Source of the DNA: Rhizoclosmatium globosum
Taxonomy: Eukaryota; Chytridiomycota; Chytridiomycetes; Chytridiales; Chytriomycetaceae
Direction: 5' to 3'
Length of the DNA stretch: 64,000 nucleotides
Assembly (NCBI GenBank): GCA_002104985.1
Contig: MCGO01000067.1
Span: 124,001-188,000, forward strand
Of the stretch, positions 1 to 12,900 are shown one piece after another. A program made the translations under genes and the position numbers. Position 1 is the stretch's first letter; the number at the start of each line of letters is the position of its first letter. Under the pieces are notes generated by a model. The model did no database searches. It saw nothing but the letters and a program-made list of their open reading frames with translations, and was not told where the DNA came from.

Positions 1-3000
1 GACAGGGCTTGAGGCACTGCTCAAGATACTAGGGTCCAATGCCTTGTTGCGGACATCAAATGCTGCTTGTTGAAGGTCCATAATGGCTTTCTCCAGCTCA
101 GCACTGAATTTAGCAATATTATCGTCTTTCGTATCAGACGCCATATCTGCTGCATCCTTGAGGGTTCTCAGAGTGGGTTGTAGGGTTTGAAACATTGCCA
201 GTTCTGTTGGAGGAATCTTGATTTTATACGTGTCGACCAAGGCATAAAGTCGGCTGACTTCATCAAACAACTTATCAACAAGAGGAAGTGAGTTTTTAAC
301 TAATTCAAATTGTAAGCACAGTTGCAATTGTCTATCAAAAAACTTAACTGTGATGAAGAGAAGCCAAGTAATCAACAAATGACTCGATTGTTGCTGGCGT
401 TGTTTTCAAGGTTACAACCCAACCTTGGACAATTCCTAACAACAACTCATTCTTGTCTCTTGCAACATGTGGCAATAAATTTGCAACATCGGAAAAACAG
501 CGCTCAGGACTTGGAAGTAAAATGCTCTTAAGTGTTACAGTGTCGATAGATAAGTTGTTGACTTTGCTACTGGTAGGAATCGCACCCATCTCTTGTCTCT
601 GCTTCATAAATTTATCCAGCTCAATGTCGAAGAATTGGACAATTGGCGAATAAATGTTTCCGTTTGGTAAAGTACCAAACGTAGCACTAAGTTCCAACAC
701 TGACTCCCTGTCAGTTCGAGTTTCTGGTGGTGGTTGTTCATTATCTAGAGCTTCAGCAAGAGCAATATGCTCAAGTTCTTTCATCTTGTTTACAATGAGA
801 GTACCAATCTCGCCTTCTCCATGTTGAGCAGTCGCAAATAAAACAGCCAAAGGCCCCGCCGATACGCTTAGCGCAAAGATTCCGTTAAAACTTTGGTTAT
901 CAACCCACATTTCTTTCACACCATTCAAGGTTTTCATCCACTGGCTGGCGTTCCCAAAGTTGCCCACAAGAGTTCCACGGATGCGCCCACAAATTTCACG
1001 GAAGTAGCCGTCTTCCAGAATTATTTCTGAAGCTTTTGGACCTGTGTCGGAAGATTCTGAGGATTGTCCGCCTGCAGAGACGTATGATCCGCCTTTCAAG
1101 TTTGCAGGATCAAAAAAGGGGATTGTGTTTGATATGAGGGCAACCTTTTCAACTGCCGAAATATAGAGCTTCAAGAGTGTGTCCATGCATGTTATGTGAT
1201 CCATTACTGAAGGATTGATGAAGAGGCTTTTGGATGATGATTCAAGATGAATTCCAAGCTCAACTTTGAAAAGGGGGACAAATTTCTGGGGTTTGTGATC
1301 AGATAGCGGATCGACCTTCTTTTTCTTTTCAGAATTATTGTTGTTCGTTTGAGCAGTTGAAACAGTTGATTCAGCATCAGGACTAGCTTCACCTTCATTG
1401 TTAACATCTCCAGGTTTAGAAACACGGGTTCGATGGATACGGCTCAAAATAATTGGGAATCGCTCAAACCCACACTCAATTAGCTCTTTGGTTCCAACTT
1501 CTTTGCCAACGACAATACCTCCGACTTGAGTGTTGATAGGAGCTTCTCCATCCAACTCCATAAGAGACATTCCATCGTCTTCTACATCCTTGACAACCAC
1601 ATCAGCATCTGTGCACCCATTATAAACTGCCTTTAGTAAATCTGTGACGCTTTCAGTAGCAAGCATTCGTAACATATCCACAATATGATAGTCTATGAGT
1701 TTTACGAAACGCTGAAGCCTAAAACATTCATTTCGACGAGTACTTTGCTGCATGAAGCTCAGTTTTGTGCCATCTTCAGCACCTCCTCCATCTTCGTCGA
1801 TCGCTCCCTCCTCAGCAAGATCGGTAGTGAAACCAAGCTTATTTAAGCAAACAGTTCCAGCGTTTGCCACTACGTCTCGCACACTCCCTTCCAAATCTCT
1901 CAAAACACCTTCCACAATTTGTTTAACATGTGCCTGTTGAGTCTCGATAAATACGCCGAGCTCGTAACTTTGCGAATAATCAATTTTGACGAGACGACTA
2001 CGTCTAACAACTTCCAAACATTTTGCGCGAACCACAAGGATCGGGGATCGTAAGCGTTCGTCAGCAAGGAAGAGCTTTTCTGTGAGAGCTTTTTTAGCGA
2101 GACTGATTTTAGAGCGAAGAACGTTTCGTTTCCAGGAAACAAAGGATTTCCAGAGGCGGTATCGCTTGAAGAAGGGAATTTGAAGAAGGGAGTTGAACAA
2201 GTGACGTTCTCGAATCCATTGTTGGAGAGGAGTGAATGAGGAAGTTCCCTTTTCAGTTATGTTGGTCACACCCTATATTTGACGTGTTTAAGGGTTGAGT
2301 CCAATATGAAGGTGTAATTACCTCAATACTCATGGTATAATATCCAGCAGCCTTGTTTAAGCTACCATAATCTGTGAATTGGAGATTGTACGGATTAAAA
2401 ACCGTTTGTTCGCCTTTACTATTGTCCTTAATTGGCACCAAGTAGGCAAATTCCTGAGTCTTTGGATGCTTTTCGAGGTGTTTGATGAATGTAAAAATAT
2501 CCGCATATTTTCCTTTTGCGGGCGGTTTGATTGGCGCCAGAGGCAGTTGCTGTTTTTCAAGCACTGTTATTGAAGGAGTTGCATTATCACTGTCCAGGTT
2601 CATGAGATTTTCGTCATTTCTCTCAGGCTCAACAACTCTAACTCGCTTTGTTCGTGGATTTTCAGCGTTAGGGGCACTCTGAGGTGGCTGTTGCGGAGCT
2701 GTTGGAGAAATAGGGGGAATAACTCGGGAGAATCTAGATGGTGTCTGTACGGTTTGACCGATCTGCCCTGAGGTACCGATTAGAGTTGGAGGTAGCATTC
2801 CAAGGCGTTCCAGCTCGTCCCGTTCATTTGATCTCTTTCTGGGGCGTATGACATCAGCTAGTTCTTCGAAGTCCATTGACGCAGGTCTGTCGATCAAAGT
2901 CGCACTTGATTTACGATGCTTTGTTGAAGAAGATGGTATAATAGTAGGTTTTTTTGCGCGTAGAACAACTGAGCTTCGTGTCTGATGGAGTTGGGCTTGT

Positions 3001-3287
3001 TGAGTGCGTGTGGGGGAACTTAGTGGATCCAGGCGTTGTCGTGGAGTCAGCGCGGGTGATCCAGAACCACGAAGACCAGCAGCGCGGACACCGGCAACGT
3101 CAAAGTGCGGCGGGTCGAGGCGCGCGGCTGACGTGTAGAGCCGCGTTGTCAGGGCCGCCACAGCAGCAGCCGACTTCTCATCAAAAGAGAGTCGGTCAAG
3201 CGTGCGCGGCGTCAAAGGTTTTGTTTCTCTTGCAAGGGTCAAGGGCTCGGGCGGCCGCTGCGAAAGCGACGGTCGAGTTGCGTCCAT
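1..3287 (-). CDS. Axonemal inner-arm dynein heavy chain, N-terminal part (runs off the left edge)
   Basis: This is the motor heavy chain of a flagellar inner dynein arm; only the N-terminal tail region lies in the window. Exons on the minus strand are 3287-2322, 2272-349 and 299 to beyond position 1, with 49-bp introns at 2273-2321 and 300-348. Across the first splice the protein reads GYYTMSIEGVTNITEK, the conserved block of DNAH3/6/7-type chains. Exon 2 then opens the DHC_N1-like tail with RLWKSFVSWKRNVLR. The first 200 residues are Ser/Pro/Arg-rich and look disordered. I chose the ATG at 3287 because an upstream in-frame ATG would require reading through a likely 3' splice site near 3325. 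The AAA motor ring would lie left of the window. Which DNAH type it is cannot be settled from the tail alone. Confidence 0.9.
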
Positions 3288-3557
3288 TGCCTCTTTTTTG
3301 CGTCCTTCACTTGGAATGTAAATCTGCAAAACAATCTGACAATTCAATCGAAATGTGTTTGGATCAATATTATAGTCGTGCTTGTCATTTTCTTTAACGG
3401 TCCCACACCATTCTGATTTGAGCTGGAACATTTGTCATCGCTTCATGTGCACAACCACTTATTTGTATACCACAAAGAGGCTGAAATGATTATGACTGAA
3501 TGTAATAGAAATCTTTTTTATTAGAAACGAGTTACAACGAGGATGTCAACAAGGCGG

Positions 3558-6500
3558 TCAATTATGCGGAAGATTGTCTTGCGAAATATTTTCATGACCC
3601 TCTTGCTTAAGCGTCTGCGCGGAAACTTCTATTACAGGTGCTGTAGATACTGGCCGTGGCAGAGGAGAGAGTTGACGTGACCGTAAAGGCTGGATCCCGA
3701 CATGCTGCTGTTGCACGGGCCGAGGCAGAGACCCTGATACTGGATCTGATTCTGCGTTTCCTTGGAGGCTAACATGATCAATTTGCACGTTTGATGGCCG
3801 GAGAAATGTGCTTTTGATGTTTTTAGCACCTGTTTTGGATAGAATCTGCCAGACTTTAAGTTTGAGGGACTCGATAAATGCATTGAAGTTGCGGTTGCTT
3901 CTGTCAAAGATGATAGAGATCATAGGATCTGTAGGGTGGGGTTAGTTATTGGATTGTGTTGTAAAACCGACAACCTTCCATTCGTATGGCTAGCTTGATA
4001 GCACGTGCCTCCTTCGCGGAGAGCATATTTATCTTTTTGGCAGAGTCAATAGCTGATTCGAAGTTTCTCCATTGATTCTGTATGGGTGACTTCAGCATCA
4101 GTGGATATGACAACAGTTATACCATCGAAAAGCCCCCATTGATTACATGTAAGCTTCCGGACACGCTTTTTGCGAGACTCATATTTGAATTACTTCCACT
4201 CTCCTTGTTTTGATTATCCAAGTCTGTTTGATTCAGTTTATCAGCTTCCACCTCTTCTTCACTGCAATCATGTACAGTGTTTCATTAGCTACTCAGTTAA
4301 AATAGCCATTTCCTTACCAAAATGCCGCGAAGAATTTTTTTAACTCCTCTTCTTTCTGTTTCAACTCTGCCTTTGTCAAGCCTGCTTGTACTTTGAAGCG
4401 AATAGCACATATGAGCAGACACAAAGACCAAGTGTTTCCCCAAATCGCTAACGAAATAGTTTCGTTATAATTATGGCGTGCAATGTAGTCCGTGTTCGAA
4501 ATTTGAGTTCAAGGACAAAGAGCACCAAGCAGACGATAGAACTGTAAAGATACATACTCCCTCGAAATAATTATACCAAAATATTTTGTTTGGTTTGCCG
4601 ATCCAGGAACAGAGTGAAAGCGCAATCAATAAGCAGAACGACTTCCCAGGAAGTAATTGTTGGGAATATTGAAATAAAGGATGAGAATAAATGTTTTTGC
4701 AACTGAATCAACGTATATGCACCATTCTTTGTCCGTAAAGTCAAAATGCTTGCGAAGATTCTAAACCAAAGGTTGGAATTAAGTGATATGACACACAAAC
4801 AAGCTACCTTCAAAATCTTGGAATATCTGACTACAAAGTTCGTAAACGTACAAACGAGAACCAAACTAATGATAGCCATAGTCCAGTGTCTTCCTTCCAG
4901 CACAAGCCCTCGTGGAAACTACTTGTGTATTCCCAAGTCTCAGTTGAGAGTCGACAATCGAAAACTTTTGTCAAAAGTTCGACGCTAGGGTTATAAAATA
5001 TTACAGCATAATTCGGAAGGAACTCAGCAAGGAACCCATGAAAATGACCAAGACTGAAAACAGTCTTTGGTGAATACTTTTCGAGAATCCCATAAAAGTA
5101 GGTTGTATAGATCATTCCCAAAATCCATGCGGATACTGTCACATTCAGAATGACATAGTACGGATACAAATCGGGAATCAAACCGAGGTAGGACACAACG
5201 TCCAAGTAAATGTTGTGCTGGATGACAACTGATCGAGTCATACATAAATACAAGATTTGAAAGCATGCAATAAACTGAGTTATGATTGCGAGACGATTTT
5301 GAAGCGTAAAAGAAACTTTCCCGGCTTTGCGTATATCAGCGTCGTCCTTGTCTTCTTCGATTTCAAGTTCATCTTCATCTGACATGTTGGCAAGGGAGCT
5401 CACATTGGAATCTTGGGTTTCCTTATGAATTTCCACTTGAACTTGATTGTGAGCGACATATTTGATCATGTTCACAAAAAATGGAATTGCATTTGAGGCT
5501 ATCAACGTGATGTAAAAAATTATGTAAAGGCTGGAACTGATGGGTGATGTGGTGAATTTGCTCTTGTTATCCCAGAATGAAATCGCAAAATCCCATTCGT
5601 AAGTTTCTGTTTCTGCAAATTCGAATTGTTTAAATTGAAAACCATCAACTTAGTAGAGGGTAAACACGTACTATTTTTGTAAAAATCAACTCGATTGAGA
5701 TCTGTTGAAAGCTCCGCCATCACATTTTGTCGATTGCAAGTAATCAAACCAAGAGCGTTGAGATTCTTGTCAAGAAGTCGCCCTGCAATAGGTACACCTC
5801 CATAGTCAATGTTCTTGAGTTGAATATCCGATCTGTAAAGTAAAAGTACAAAAAGTAGACGAGAGCTTTGATGCGATCGCAATCTGTTTGGGTTCCAAAC
5901 TTGTTGTAGAAATAATGTTCACGTAGTAATGCAAAGGAGAGAAGGGATATTGGGTAAACGCCTGGGTTATTCAAGTCGAATATTGATGCATAGTTGTGCC
6001 GACTGAAGGGCGTTGCGTACGCGACTACTTCCATTCCTTTTATTACGTCATCGTTCGATGGCTGTGTTGAGGTTTGGTTCGCGTTCATGAGCCGAGCTTT
6101 ATCTGTATTGATTCCGAGCAAACCTGCTTGAACAATAGATTCCATGGCTGCATAAGTAATACTATATTGGAGAGAGCTCAGAATATAAACGAGCTCTATA
6201 GCTGAATATCCCAGTGTGACGGAACTTGACCATTTGGGCGATGGGGAAAGTCCAAACAGAGTTTTGTAGCTGACAGAATATTTGCTGAGATACATTCCCA
6301 AGAATGTATTAGTCACTGTTGGATCACCGCGTCCAATGACACGAATCTTTTCACGAGGCAAAGTGACACCAGGGTTCAAGGCCTGAATCGCAGTGTCATT
6401 CCACCACACTGTTGCACCGCAAATAATATCTCCCAAAATAGACGCGTTTAATGTTAGTGGATTTGTTTGGGCTGGAAAGCCAGGAATGTTGTAAATGATT

Positions 6501-6960
6501 CCAATTGCTCCGCCCATCACAGGCATAAGAATGTTTCCCAAATGAGCAGGTGCACGGGGATCGGTATATTGAGACGCATTATTAACCCCAGAACCATCAT
6601 CTGGCAGGTAATACTTCCAATCGGCTTTTCCAAGATCTGTATCCGTTGCGCCAAACAACGAGTAACCACCAAGAAAATCCGCTTGACCGCCCGCGCTCGA
6701 TGTTGCCATATAGTCATAGTCGAAAACGAAACCGCTTTGTTGATGCGCGATAAAATTACTAAAGAAAACCAAGCTGCGTTGCCATGCATTAGCCATCATT
6801 GTTGAGCCTGACGAGTTGACAAGCAGATGAGGAAGGGGGCGTGTTCATAGGATGGGCTTGATTCATCCACTTTGGTGGACAGAAGAGCACACAAAAGCGA
6901 CACAAGCGAAAGTGGGAATAAGAAATTAGTCACGATCCTCGCTTTTAACCCAAGTGGCAT
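3558..6960 (-). CDS. PstS-type substrate-binding domain fused to about seven transmembrane segments (candidate receptor)
   Basis: A short hydrophobic leader (MPLGLKARIVTNFLFPLSLV, 6960 down) precedes a type II periplasmic-binding domain at about 6806-5700. Its PstS-like landmarks are GSTMMANAW, SAGGQADFLGG, FGATDTDL, GGAIGIIYNIPG, LGDIICGATVWWND and ALNPGVTLP. The phosphate-contacting loop R-SDGSGTT of bacterial PstS reads RGDPTVTNTF here, so the ligand may differ. After a 49-bp intron (5623-5671) come roughly seven hydrophobic segments, for example YIIFYITLIASNAIPFF, LAIITQFIACFQILYL, VILNVTVSAWILGMIYTTYF and MAIISLVLVCTFTNFVV. A charged cytoplasmic tail (KKINMLSAKEARAIK) follows over several small exons. 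The frame is broken by apparent one-base deletions near 5830 and 4916, and probably twice near 4540-4650, so exon edges there are approximate. The splice joining leader and binding domain is unresolved. The family is unknown to me; a receptor role is inference. Confidence 0.65.
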
Positions 6961-7099
6961 TTTGTCCTCCTTCGACACATTCTCATTTGGTACTTGCTTC
7001 GCCTTGGCCTCACTGTTTATACTTTGTATGAAGGACACGTTTACGGGTCGGCCATTTTGAAAGCTTTCATTTGGACAAAGGACGTACAAACAAAGGAAC

Positions 7100-7748
7100 T
7101 TTCAATTCCAGCCCACGAGGGGCCCGACCACTCCAAGTCATCATCGAGAAACTGTGGATCTTAATAATATATAAGAAATTTTAGGTGTTTCCCAGTGACA
7201 GAGAAAACTACATCACCCAATCCTTTTCACCTTGACGCCTCTCCTTGTGAAATGAACTAATTCTGATGCAACTTTTCCAGCGCCATATACTCATTTTCAG
7301 TAGAATGTTGGATCAAATTACCGCATAATTGCTGACATAATGCCCGACAATGGTCACTGCTGTCTTGTTTTCTTTTTTATCCGCACCATTTTTACAAGAA
7401 CAATGACACTCGCCATGATCATATCAACAAGAGCCTTAATGCCTTGCGTGTAAGGCCTCTTCTTGAGAAACTTAAGTGCTGTGTGTTCTTGATTGTTAGT
7501 CCAATCCATGTCGCTCTGCTCCCACTCTGTTGCCTTCATCAATCCCTCCATCCATCCATCCATCTATCATGTATCATACCCTGTGACATCCTTTTGTTTC
7601 TTGTTTTCTGTACTTCACAGAACAAGGAAGACTGTTGTTGCAGGAAGAACGACTGAACCATCCTTCACTTTGTGTCTCGGTTCTTCAATCCCGATGTCAC
7701 CATAATGGGCGGGCACATACTTTTTAACCATAAATACATTGCCTTTGT
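7100..7748. other. Intergenic region with a short CATC repeat
   Basis: No coding sequence is supported between the start of the binding-domain gene and the 3' end of the coiled-coil gene. A small (CATC)n-like run sits at about 7546-7565, and the rest is unremarkable AT-leaning sequence. Confidence 0.5.
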
Positions 7749-8547
7749 TTATTGCATCTTCATTTTAGCCATGTCATTCTCCAAGTTCTTTATGTCTTTT
7801 GTGATTCGGAGGTAGAGTTGCAGGAGGTCATCAAATTCTGCACCCGCACCATTGTAGGCTGCCAGCTTCCGATCTAGAGACGCAATTTGTTTGTTTGTTT
7901 CGATTTGGATTGACCGTAGCTGTTGCCTGTGTCCGGGGGTTAACATGCCTGAAGTCCAGACCAGGAGGAAACTTACGATTCATTTGCCAGGGAGTGACCA
8001 AAGCAGCCATGGTATACGGTATGCAATACGTCTAATTCAAGGCATTTGAGTTTCTTGTGAATATTTGAGACAACAGCAGCAAAGTAGGAGACAAAGACAG
8101 AATGGAACTGTGAATGCTGCTTGTGGCGCACATGTTCCAGTTGAGTTGTGAGAGCATTCAGCAATTCGCAAAGGGTCTAATAGTGTTCTGAGTAAGCTAT
8201 TCTGTGGTTTGAAGCATGCAAGCAACCTTCAGATACGCGTCGACTTCATTCGCGCAAGCTTCTCGCTCGTGCTGGACTTGTCGTTCGAGTTCTGCCAGCG
8301 CATCTTCTTTCTGCTTCAGAGTTGCATCGAGTGTCTTTGCGATTGCGGCTTCGAGGGCGGCTGTGTCAGGGTGAGTGGTTGAGTGAGTGATTCCAAGTGG
8401 AGAGGCTGAAGAAGAACGGCAACTCAAACGGGTCTTTGCGCCAAAACTCCGCGTTGCAAAGACCGCACTCGCCGAATGTCGCTGCGAAAGAAGTGCTGAA
8501 TGCGTGTGTTCGTGCGCGGAAAGCGATGCTGTTGCAAATGAAAACAT
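7749..8547 (-). CDS. Small coiled-coil protein
   Basis: The exons recognised are 8547-8227, 8176 to about 8033 and about 7946-7749. The first splice (GTTGCT...TATTAG) is clear. The second junction is uncertain because no donor gives the right phase. The product, about 230 residues, is largely heptad-like, for example KQKEDALAELERQVQHERE, QLEHVRHKQHSQFHS and LQLYLRITKDIKNLENDM. The C-terminal part faintly recalls augmin-type subunits such as HAUS4, but I do not assign it. The N-terminal 60 residues are Ser/His-rich and the true start may be further in. The gene is divergent from HEM3, with 55 bp between the start codons. A decayed fragment of this gene lies at 20060-20283. Confidence 0.6.
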
Positions 8548-8602
8548 TGTTTGGATTCTTCGGTGGTTGGACGTGACTCATCCAAAAGAAAAAAAGAGGA
8601 GA

Positions 8603-9776
8603 ATGGAGCAAGGACCCACTACACAGCTCGTCATCGGTACTGCCGCCCCTTATGCTGCTCCTTGTTGATACTAACTACTGCTTCTTTTAAGGCTCACGAA
8701 AGTCGCAGCTGGCCATGATCCAGACCATGCACGTCAAAGCTGTTCTGGAGAAACTCCATCCATCAATCTCTTTCTCTGTCACTGGAATGACAACAACGGG
8801 TGATGAAGTCTTGAACATTGCTCTCTCAAAGATTGGTTCAAAGGCTCTCTTTACAAAAGGTCAGTTTGATAGCACCATACCCTTTAGGTGACGTCTGAAA
8901 CCGATTACAAACCAGAGTTGGAAGTCGCTTTGTATGACAAGTCTGTTGATCTTGTCGTCCACTCATTGAAGGACATGCCTACTCAGCTTCCCGAAGGAAT
9001 GATCATTGGTGCAATCATGGAGCGAGAAGACCCACGAGATGCTGTCGTCATGAAACCAGATTACCACGCTAAAGGCATGAAGCTTCAGGACTTGCCACCG
9101 GGATCTGTGATTGGAACTAGTTCCGTCAGACGAATTGCTCAGTTGCGCCGAAGGTTTCCCCACCTGGAATTCCAAGATGTTGTAAGTCTTACCGATGCTT
9201 TACTTTCTATTGCTTACAGTGGAATCTTATTTCCAGCGAGGAAACTTGAATACAAGACTGGCGAAGTTGGATGCGCCAGATGGCCCTTACGCGGCACTTC
9301 TCCTTGCCCATGCTGGTCTCGTCCGTATGCAATGGCATTCTCGAATCTCCCAAACCCTTGATCCAGGAATTATTATGCATGCTGTCGGTCAAGGTGCCCT
9401 TGGAATCGAAATCCGTGAAAACGATACTCTCCTTCAAGGTGTTGTTGCAGCTTTAGAGCATAAAGAAACTGCTTTACGGTGTATTGCTGAACGCGGTTTT
9501 ATGCGCGGCTTGGAAGGTGGATGCAGTGTACCACTCGGTGTGTGGACGGAATTGGTGCCAATCGATGGTACCGCCTCGTCAAAGTTCCGATTGATTCTCA
9601 AAGGAAGCGTGTGCAGTGTAGATGGATCGAGAGAAATCCGTGATGAATTGGAAGGACAAGTAGATTTGAACGACATGGTTCGAAGTAAACAGCTCGCTGA
9701 GAAACTCGGTCGGGATTTGAGCGTAAAGTTTATTGCGGATGGTGCGCAAGATATTTTGCGAGAGATCCGGAAATAA
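8603..9776 (+). CDS. HEM3: Porphobilinogen deaminase (hydroxymethylbilane synthase)
   Basis: This enzyme condenses four porphobilinogen molecules into hydroxymethylbilane, the third step of haem synthesis, using a covalent dipyrromethane cofactor. Exons 8603-8636, 8692-8859, 8916-9181 and 9237-9776 splice to an open frame of 335 residues, the usual family length. Recognisable blocks are the start motif [67 protein letters not shown] and [11 protein letters not shown]. The cofactor-binding Cys is in the motif [12 protein letters not shown]. The internal splices restore these motifs exactly, so the exon model is firm. Confidence 0.95.
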
Positions 9777-9944
9777 AGATGAACGATGGGGGATTACTAT
9801 GCGATATAGAAATGGAAAATTCAGCGAGGTGTCCCTTCTTTTTTTCTCTTGTCATCTTCGAGTCACTACTGGCTTCGATCCCACGCACCGCCAAAAACAA
9901 GCAAGCTCAACCCCCAACTACAACTTTCATAGTAACTGTGAGCA

Positions 9945-12900
9945 ATGGACGATTTCATCGCTGGATGTGTGGACGAGGTTGCGCTCGAAGGCCCCGCCGG
10001 TGAGTCTCCAGCACTCCCTACAGAAGCAAAGCCGCTTGCAGGGCTCGATTCAAGGGCTGACAGGTTGTTGTAGGATGTACTCTTGAACGGCTGTGGACAA
10101 TGATTGCAACGAAATGGCAAGCAGACGGTCCAGTTGATGTCGAACGATTGGCCTCAGGAAACGAATTGGCGTCTTGTAACGGTCTGTTGTTCGCTTACTT
10201 TGTCCGACATTACCGGTTAAACTGGTGAAAATACAGACCTGGATGAATCATTGCGGGATTATGTTTGGCCTTCGATTGTGGCTGAGCCTCAACTAGACGT
10301 GGTCTTTGGCGGCCAAACCGAGGTGAACGAAAATGACGCGAAACGTTGCTTGGGATTCTTATGCTTTTCCAGATTACGAAAGATGCTCTTTCTCAGATGC
10401 GGCAGGAAGATATTAATGCTCAGTTTCCCCGATTGAGGATCGTAGCTTCCGAATCAGCTAGACAATTCGCTATTGGAATTGCTAACGTTTGTTCCTGCAC
10501 CATCGTTTTATCCTCCTCTCTAATATCTTGAAATAGATCAAACTTATCAGTGAATTCAATATCAAAACTCTTGTCATTATCGCAAGAGCCAGAGACCAAG
10601 GAGTCACTCAGTTTGAGTTGGCCAAGCTGCTGAACATGGATCCACGTAACTTGTTTCACCAAATCAAAGTTCTGATTGCCTTAAAGCTGATGTGAGCCAA
10701 TGTTTTGTTTGGAACGAATGTGTTTTCTGATTTATCCATTCAGTGTCAAGTCTCCCGTCACAATCAAGGGCTCTCATTCCAACCTCTGTCTCCATAAACG
10801 TTTCGCGCACCTCAACTCACACTACCAAAGTTTCGTCAATAGTCAAAAGGTTCAACAAACAGATGCAAATGACCAAGTTGATGATGCAGCCATCAAGGAA
10901 CAGATCCAGGCAATCATGGAACAAAGACAGCTTGAACGAGCTCGTGCAGCGCAAGGAGAAAAGGGAATCGAATCGTATTTCCAGTGCGAACTCGTCAGAA
11001 ACCGAGTCACGGTATTATTGGCGGGTGTTGCAAATCGCGTCATGGTTGCTCAGGACTTGATGGATATTTTGGTGAGTAAATTTAATCTACTCAGACAATC
11101 TGTGGCTTTAATTGTCGTGTTTGTGCCAGATTGGTCCAAAGATTGAGAAGATGGAGCGTAAAATGTTCAACAAAGTCCTTGGGTCTCTTCAAGAGAAAGG
11201 ATTCATTGAAGTCTTTGAAAGCAATATACCTCGGGGCAGCAATCCTAATGAATTCACATGCACGAGATGCGTCCGTCTCTTGAAGCTCTATACCACGACA
11301 TATAAAAGCAAGGCGTCTGAGGGGAAATCCACATACTATACATCCAATGAGTACCTCGAAAAATTGCAAGCGGAGCCGGAGAATAAGCTCGTTTTGGGGC
11401 AAGGTGCCGTCGCTGTCGACCGCCCTATTGAATACCAAGTATACAACATTATTCAGCTCTCTGGAACAGAAGGAACAACAGCGGCTGTTATCCGTCGGTC
11501 GTTGAGTAACTTGGCTGTTCGTATTCTCGAAAGGATTTTAAAACGGCTCCAGAAGCCAAATGCTGGTGGAAGTGATCCCATGATTGTTGGAGACTTGGAG
11601 TTCCAGGGACGTGAAAGACGATATCGATATTTTTCCTCAGAGAATTATATGATTGCAAAAGGAAAAGCTCAGGCTGGTGGTGTACAGCAAACTCTGATTG
11701 CGTCGGCTTTGGACGCTATTTCGCCAATGGGAGCTGCTATGAGACGGAGTACATCTGCAGCAGCACTCTCTGCTATTCGTCCAAATACTGCAAGCACTCG
11801 AAAGTCCTTTGTCGTTGGTGGCAAGAGGAAGAAGAAGGGACAGGAGTCTGAGGAAGAAGAACCCAGTGGTTTGAATCCGAGTGACGACGATGAGGTGCTT
11901 GATTTGAGTATCAACGTGAACTCACCGAGAACTTTACGAACGCGTGCAAAGCCAATTAACTTCAACTTGGATCCAGAAGAGACTGAAGCAGAACCAGACA
12001 CTGTAGAAAGCGATGTAATTGAATTAATTGTTTTTGATGCAGTTCTAATCGTATTCAGGTGGATCATATCGACTGCTCAAAATGTAAGGAGAACAAAGAT
12101 GATGATAAGATTCTTCTTTGTGATCACTGTGATAAAGGATTGCACACATACTGTGCTGATCCTCCCCTTGACGCTGTTCCTGAAGGCGATTGGGTACGTT
12201 ATGCAAAATTCAATTTTATTCTAACGCCTTGCTCTTACAAAGTTCTGTAGTGCGGAATGTAAATCGAAAGGGAAAAAGGTTGAGACCAAGTCTGATTCAA
12301 AGACTGACGCTCCCACTCGAAAGCGGATCAGATTGGGATCAGACGATGGCGAATCAGAATTCGAAATCATGGGCGAGTCGTCTGAGGATGAAGTGGAGGA
12401 GGATGCCGAAGAGGAGGAAGACGACAAAACCAAGCCTCCCCCAATCGTACAGGAATTTAATCCGTATCCCAACAATTTTCCTCCTCCACCGCCACCTCCT
12501 GGTGCTCCTGGGGCGCCAGGATATCCTCCTCAAGGATATGGCCAATATTATAACGGGCCACCAGGTTATGGAGCGGGAGGTTATTATCCGCCGCATTATC
12601 CTCCTCAAGGCGGTTATAATGGTTATGGATACGGCGGACCTGGGTACTATGGATACAATTTAGAAGGATCAGCTCATGGTTCAGTTCCGCACAGTCAAAG
12701 CCAGGAATTAGGATATAACCATGGAGGTCCTTCAGGGCTGCATAGCAATCCCATAATGGAACAACATCATGGAGCATCATCATTCCCCCACCAAATCAGC
12801 CCATGCATTTCATGCCTCCCATTGGCGGAGCGAGTGGGAGGCAACGCACGCTCAGCCCATTATCCTCCACAGTAAGCAGCCCTGCTCCTCGAATTCATAC

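Noticed and set aside
5744..5880. Reading the end of the binding-domain exon as a 28-bp intron
   Set aside because: A 28-bp intron would be far shorter than the 45-65 bp seen throughout. One missing base near 5830 explains the frame change and keeps the family C-terminal pattern.
7354..7705. Short frames around the CATC repeat
   Set aside because: They consist of low-complexity translation of the repeat and lack splice or family support.
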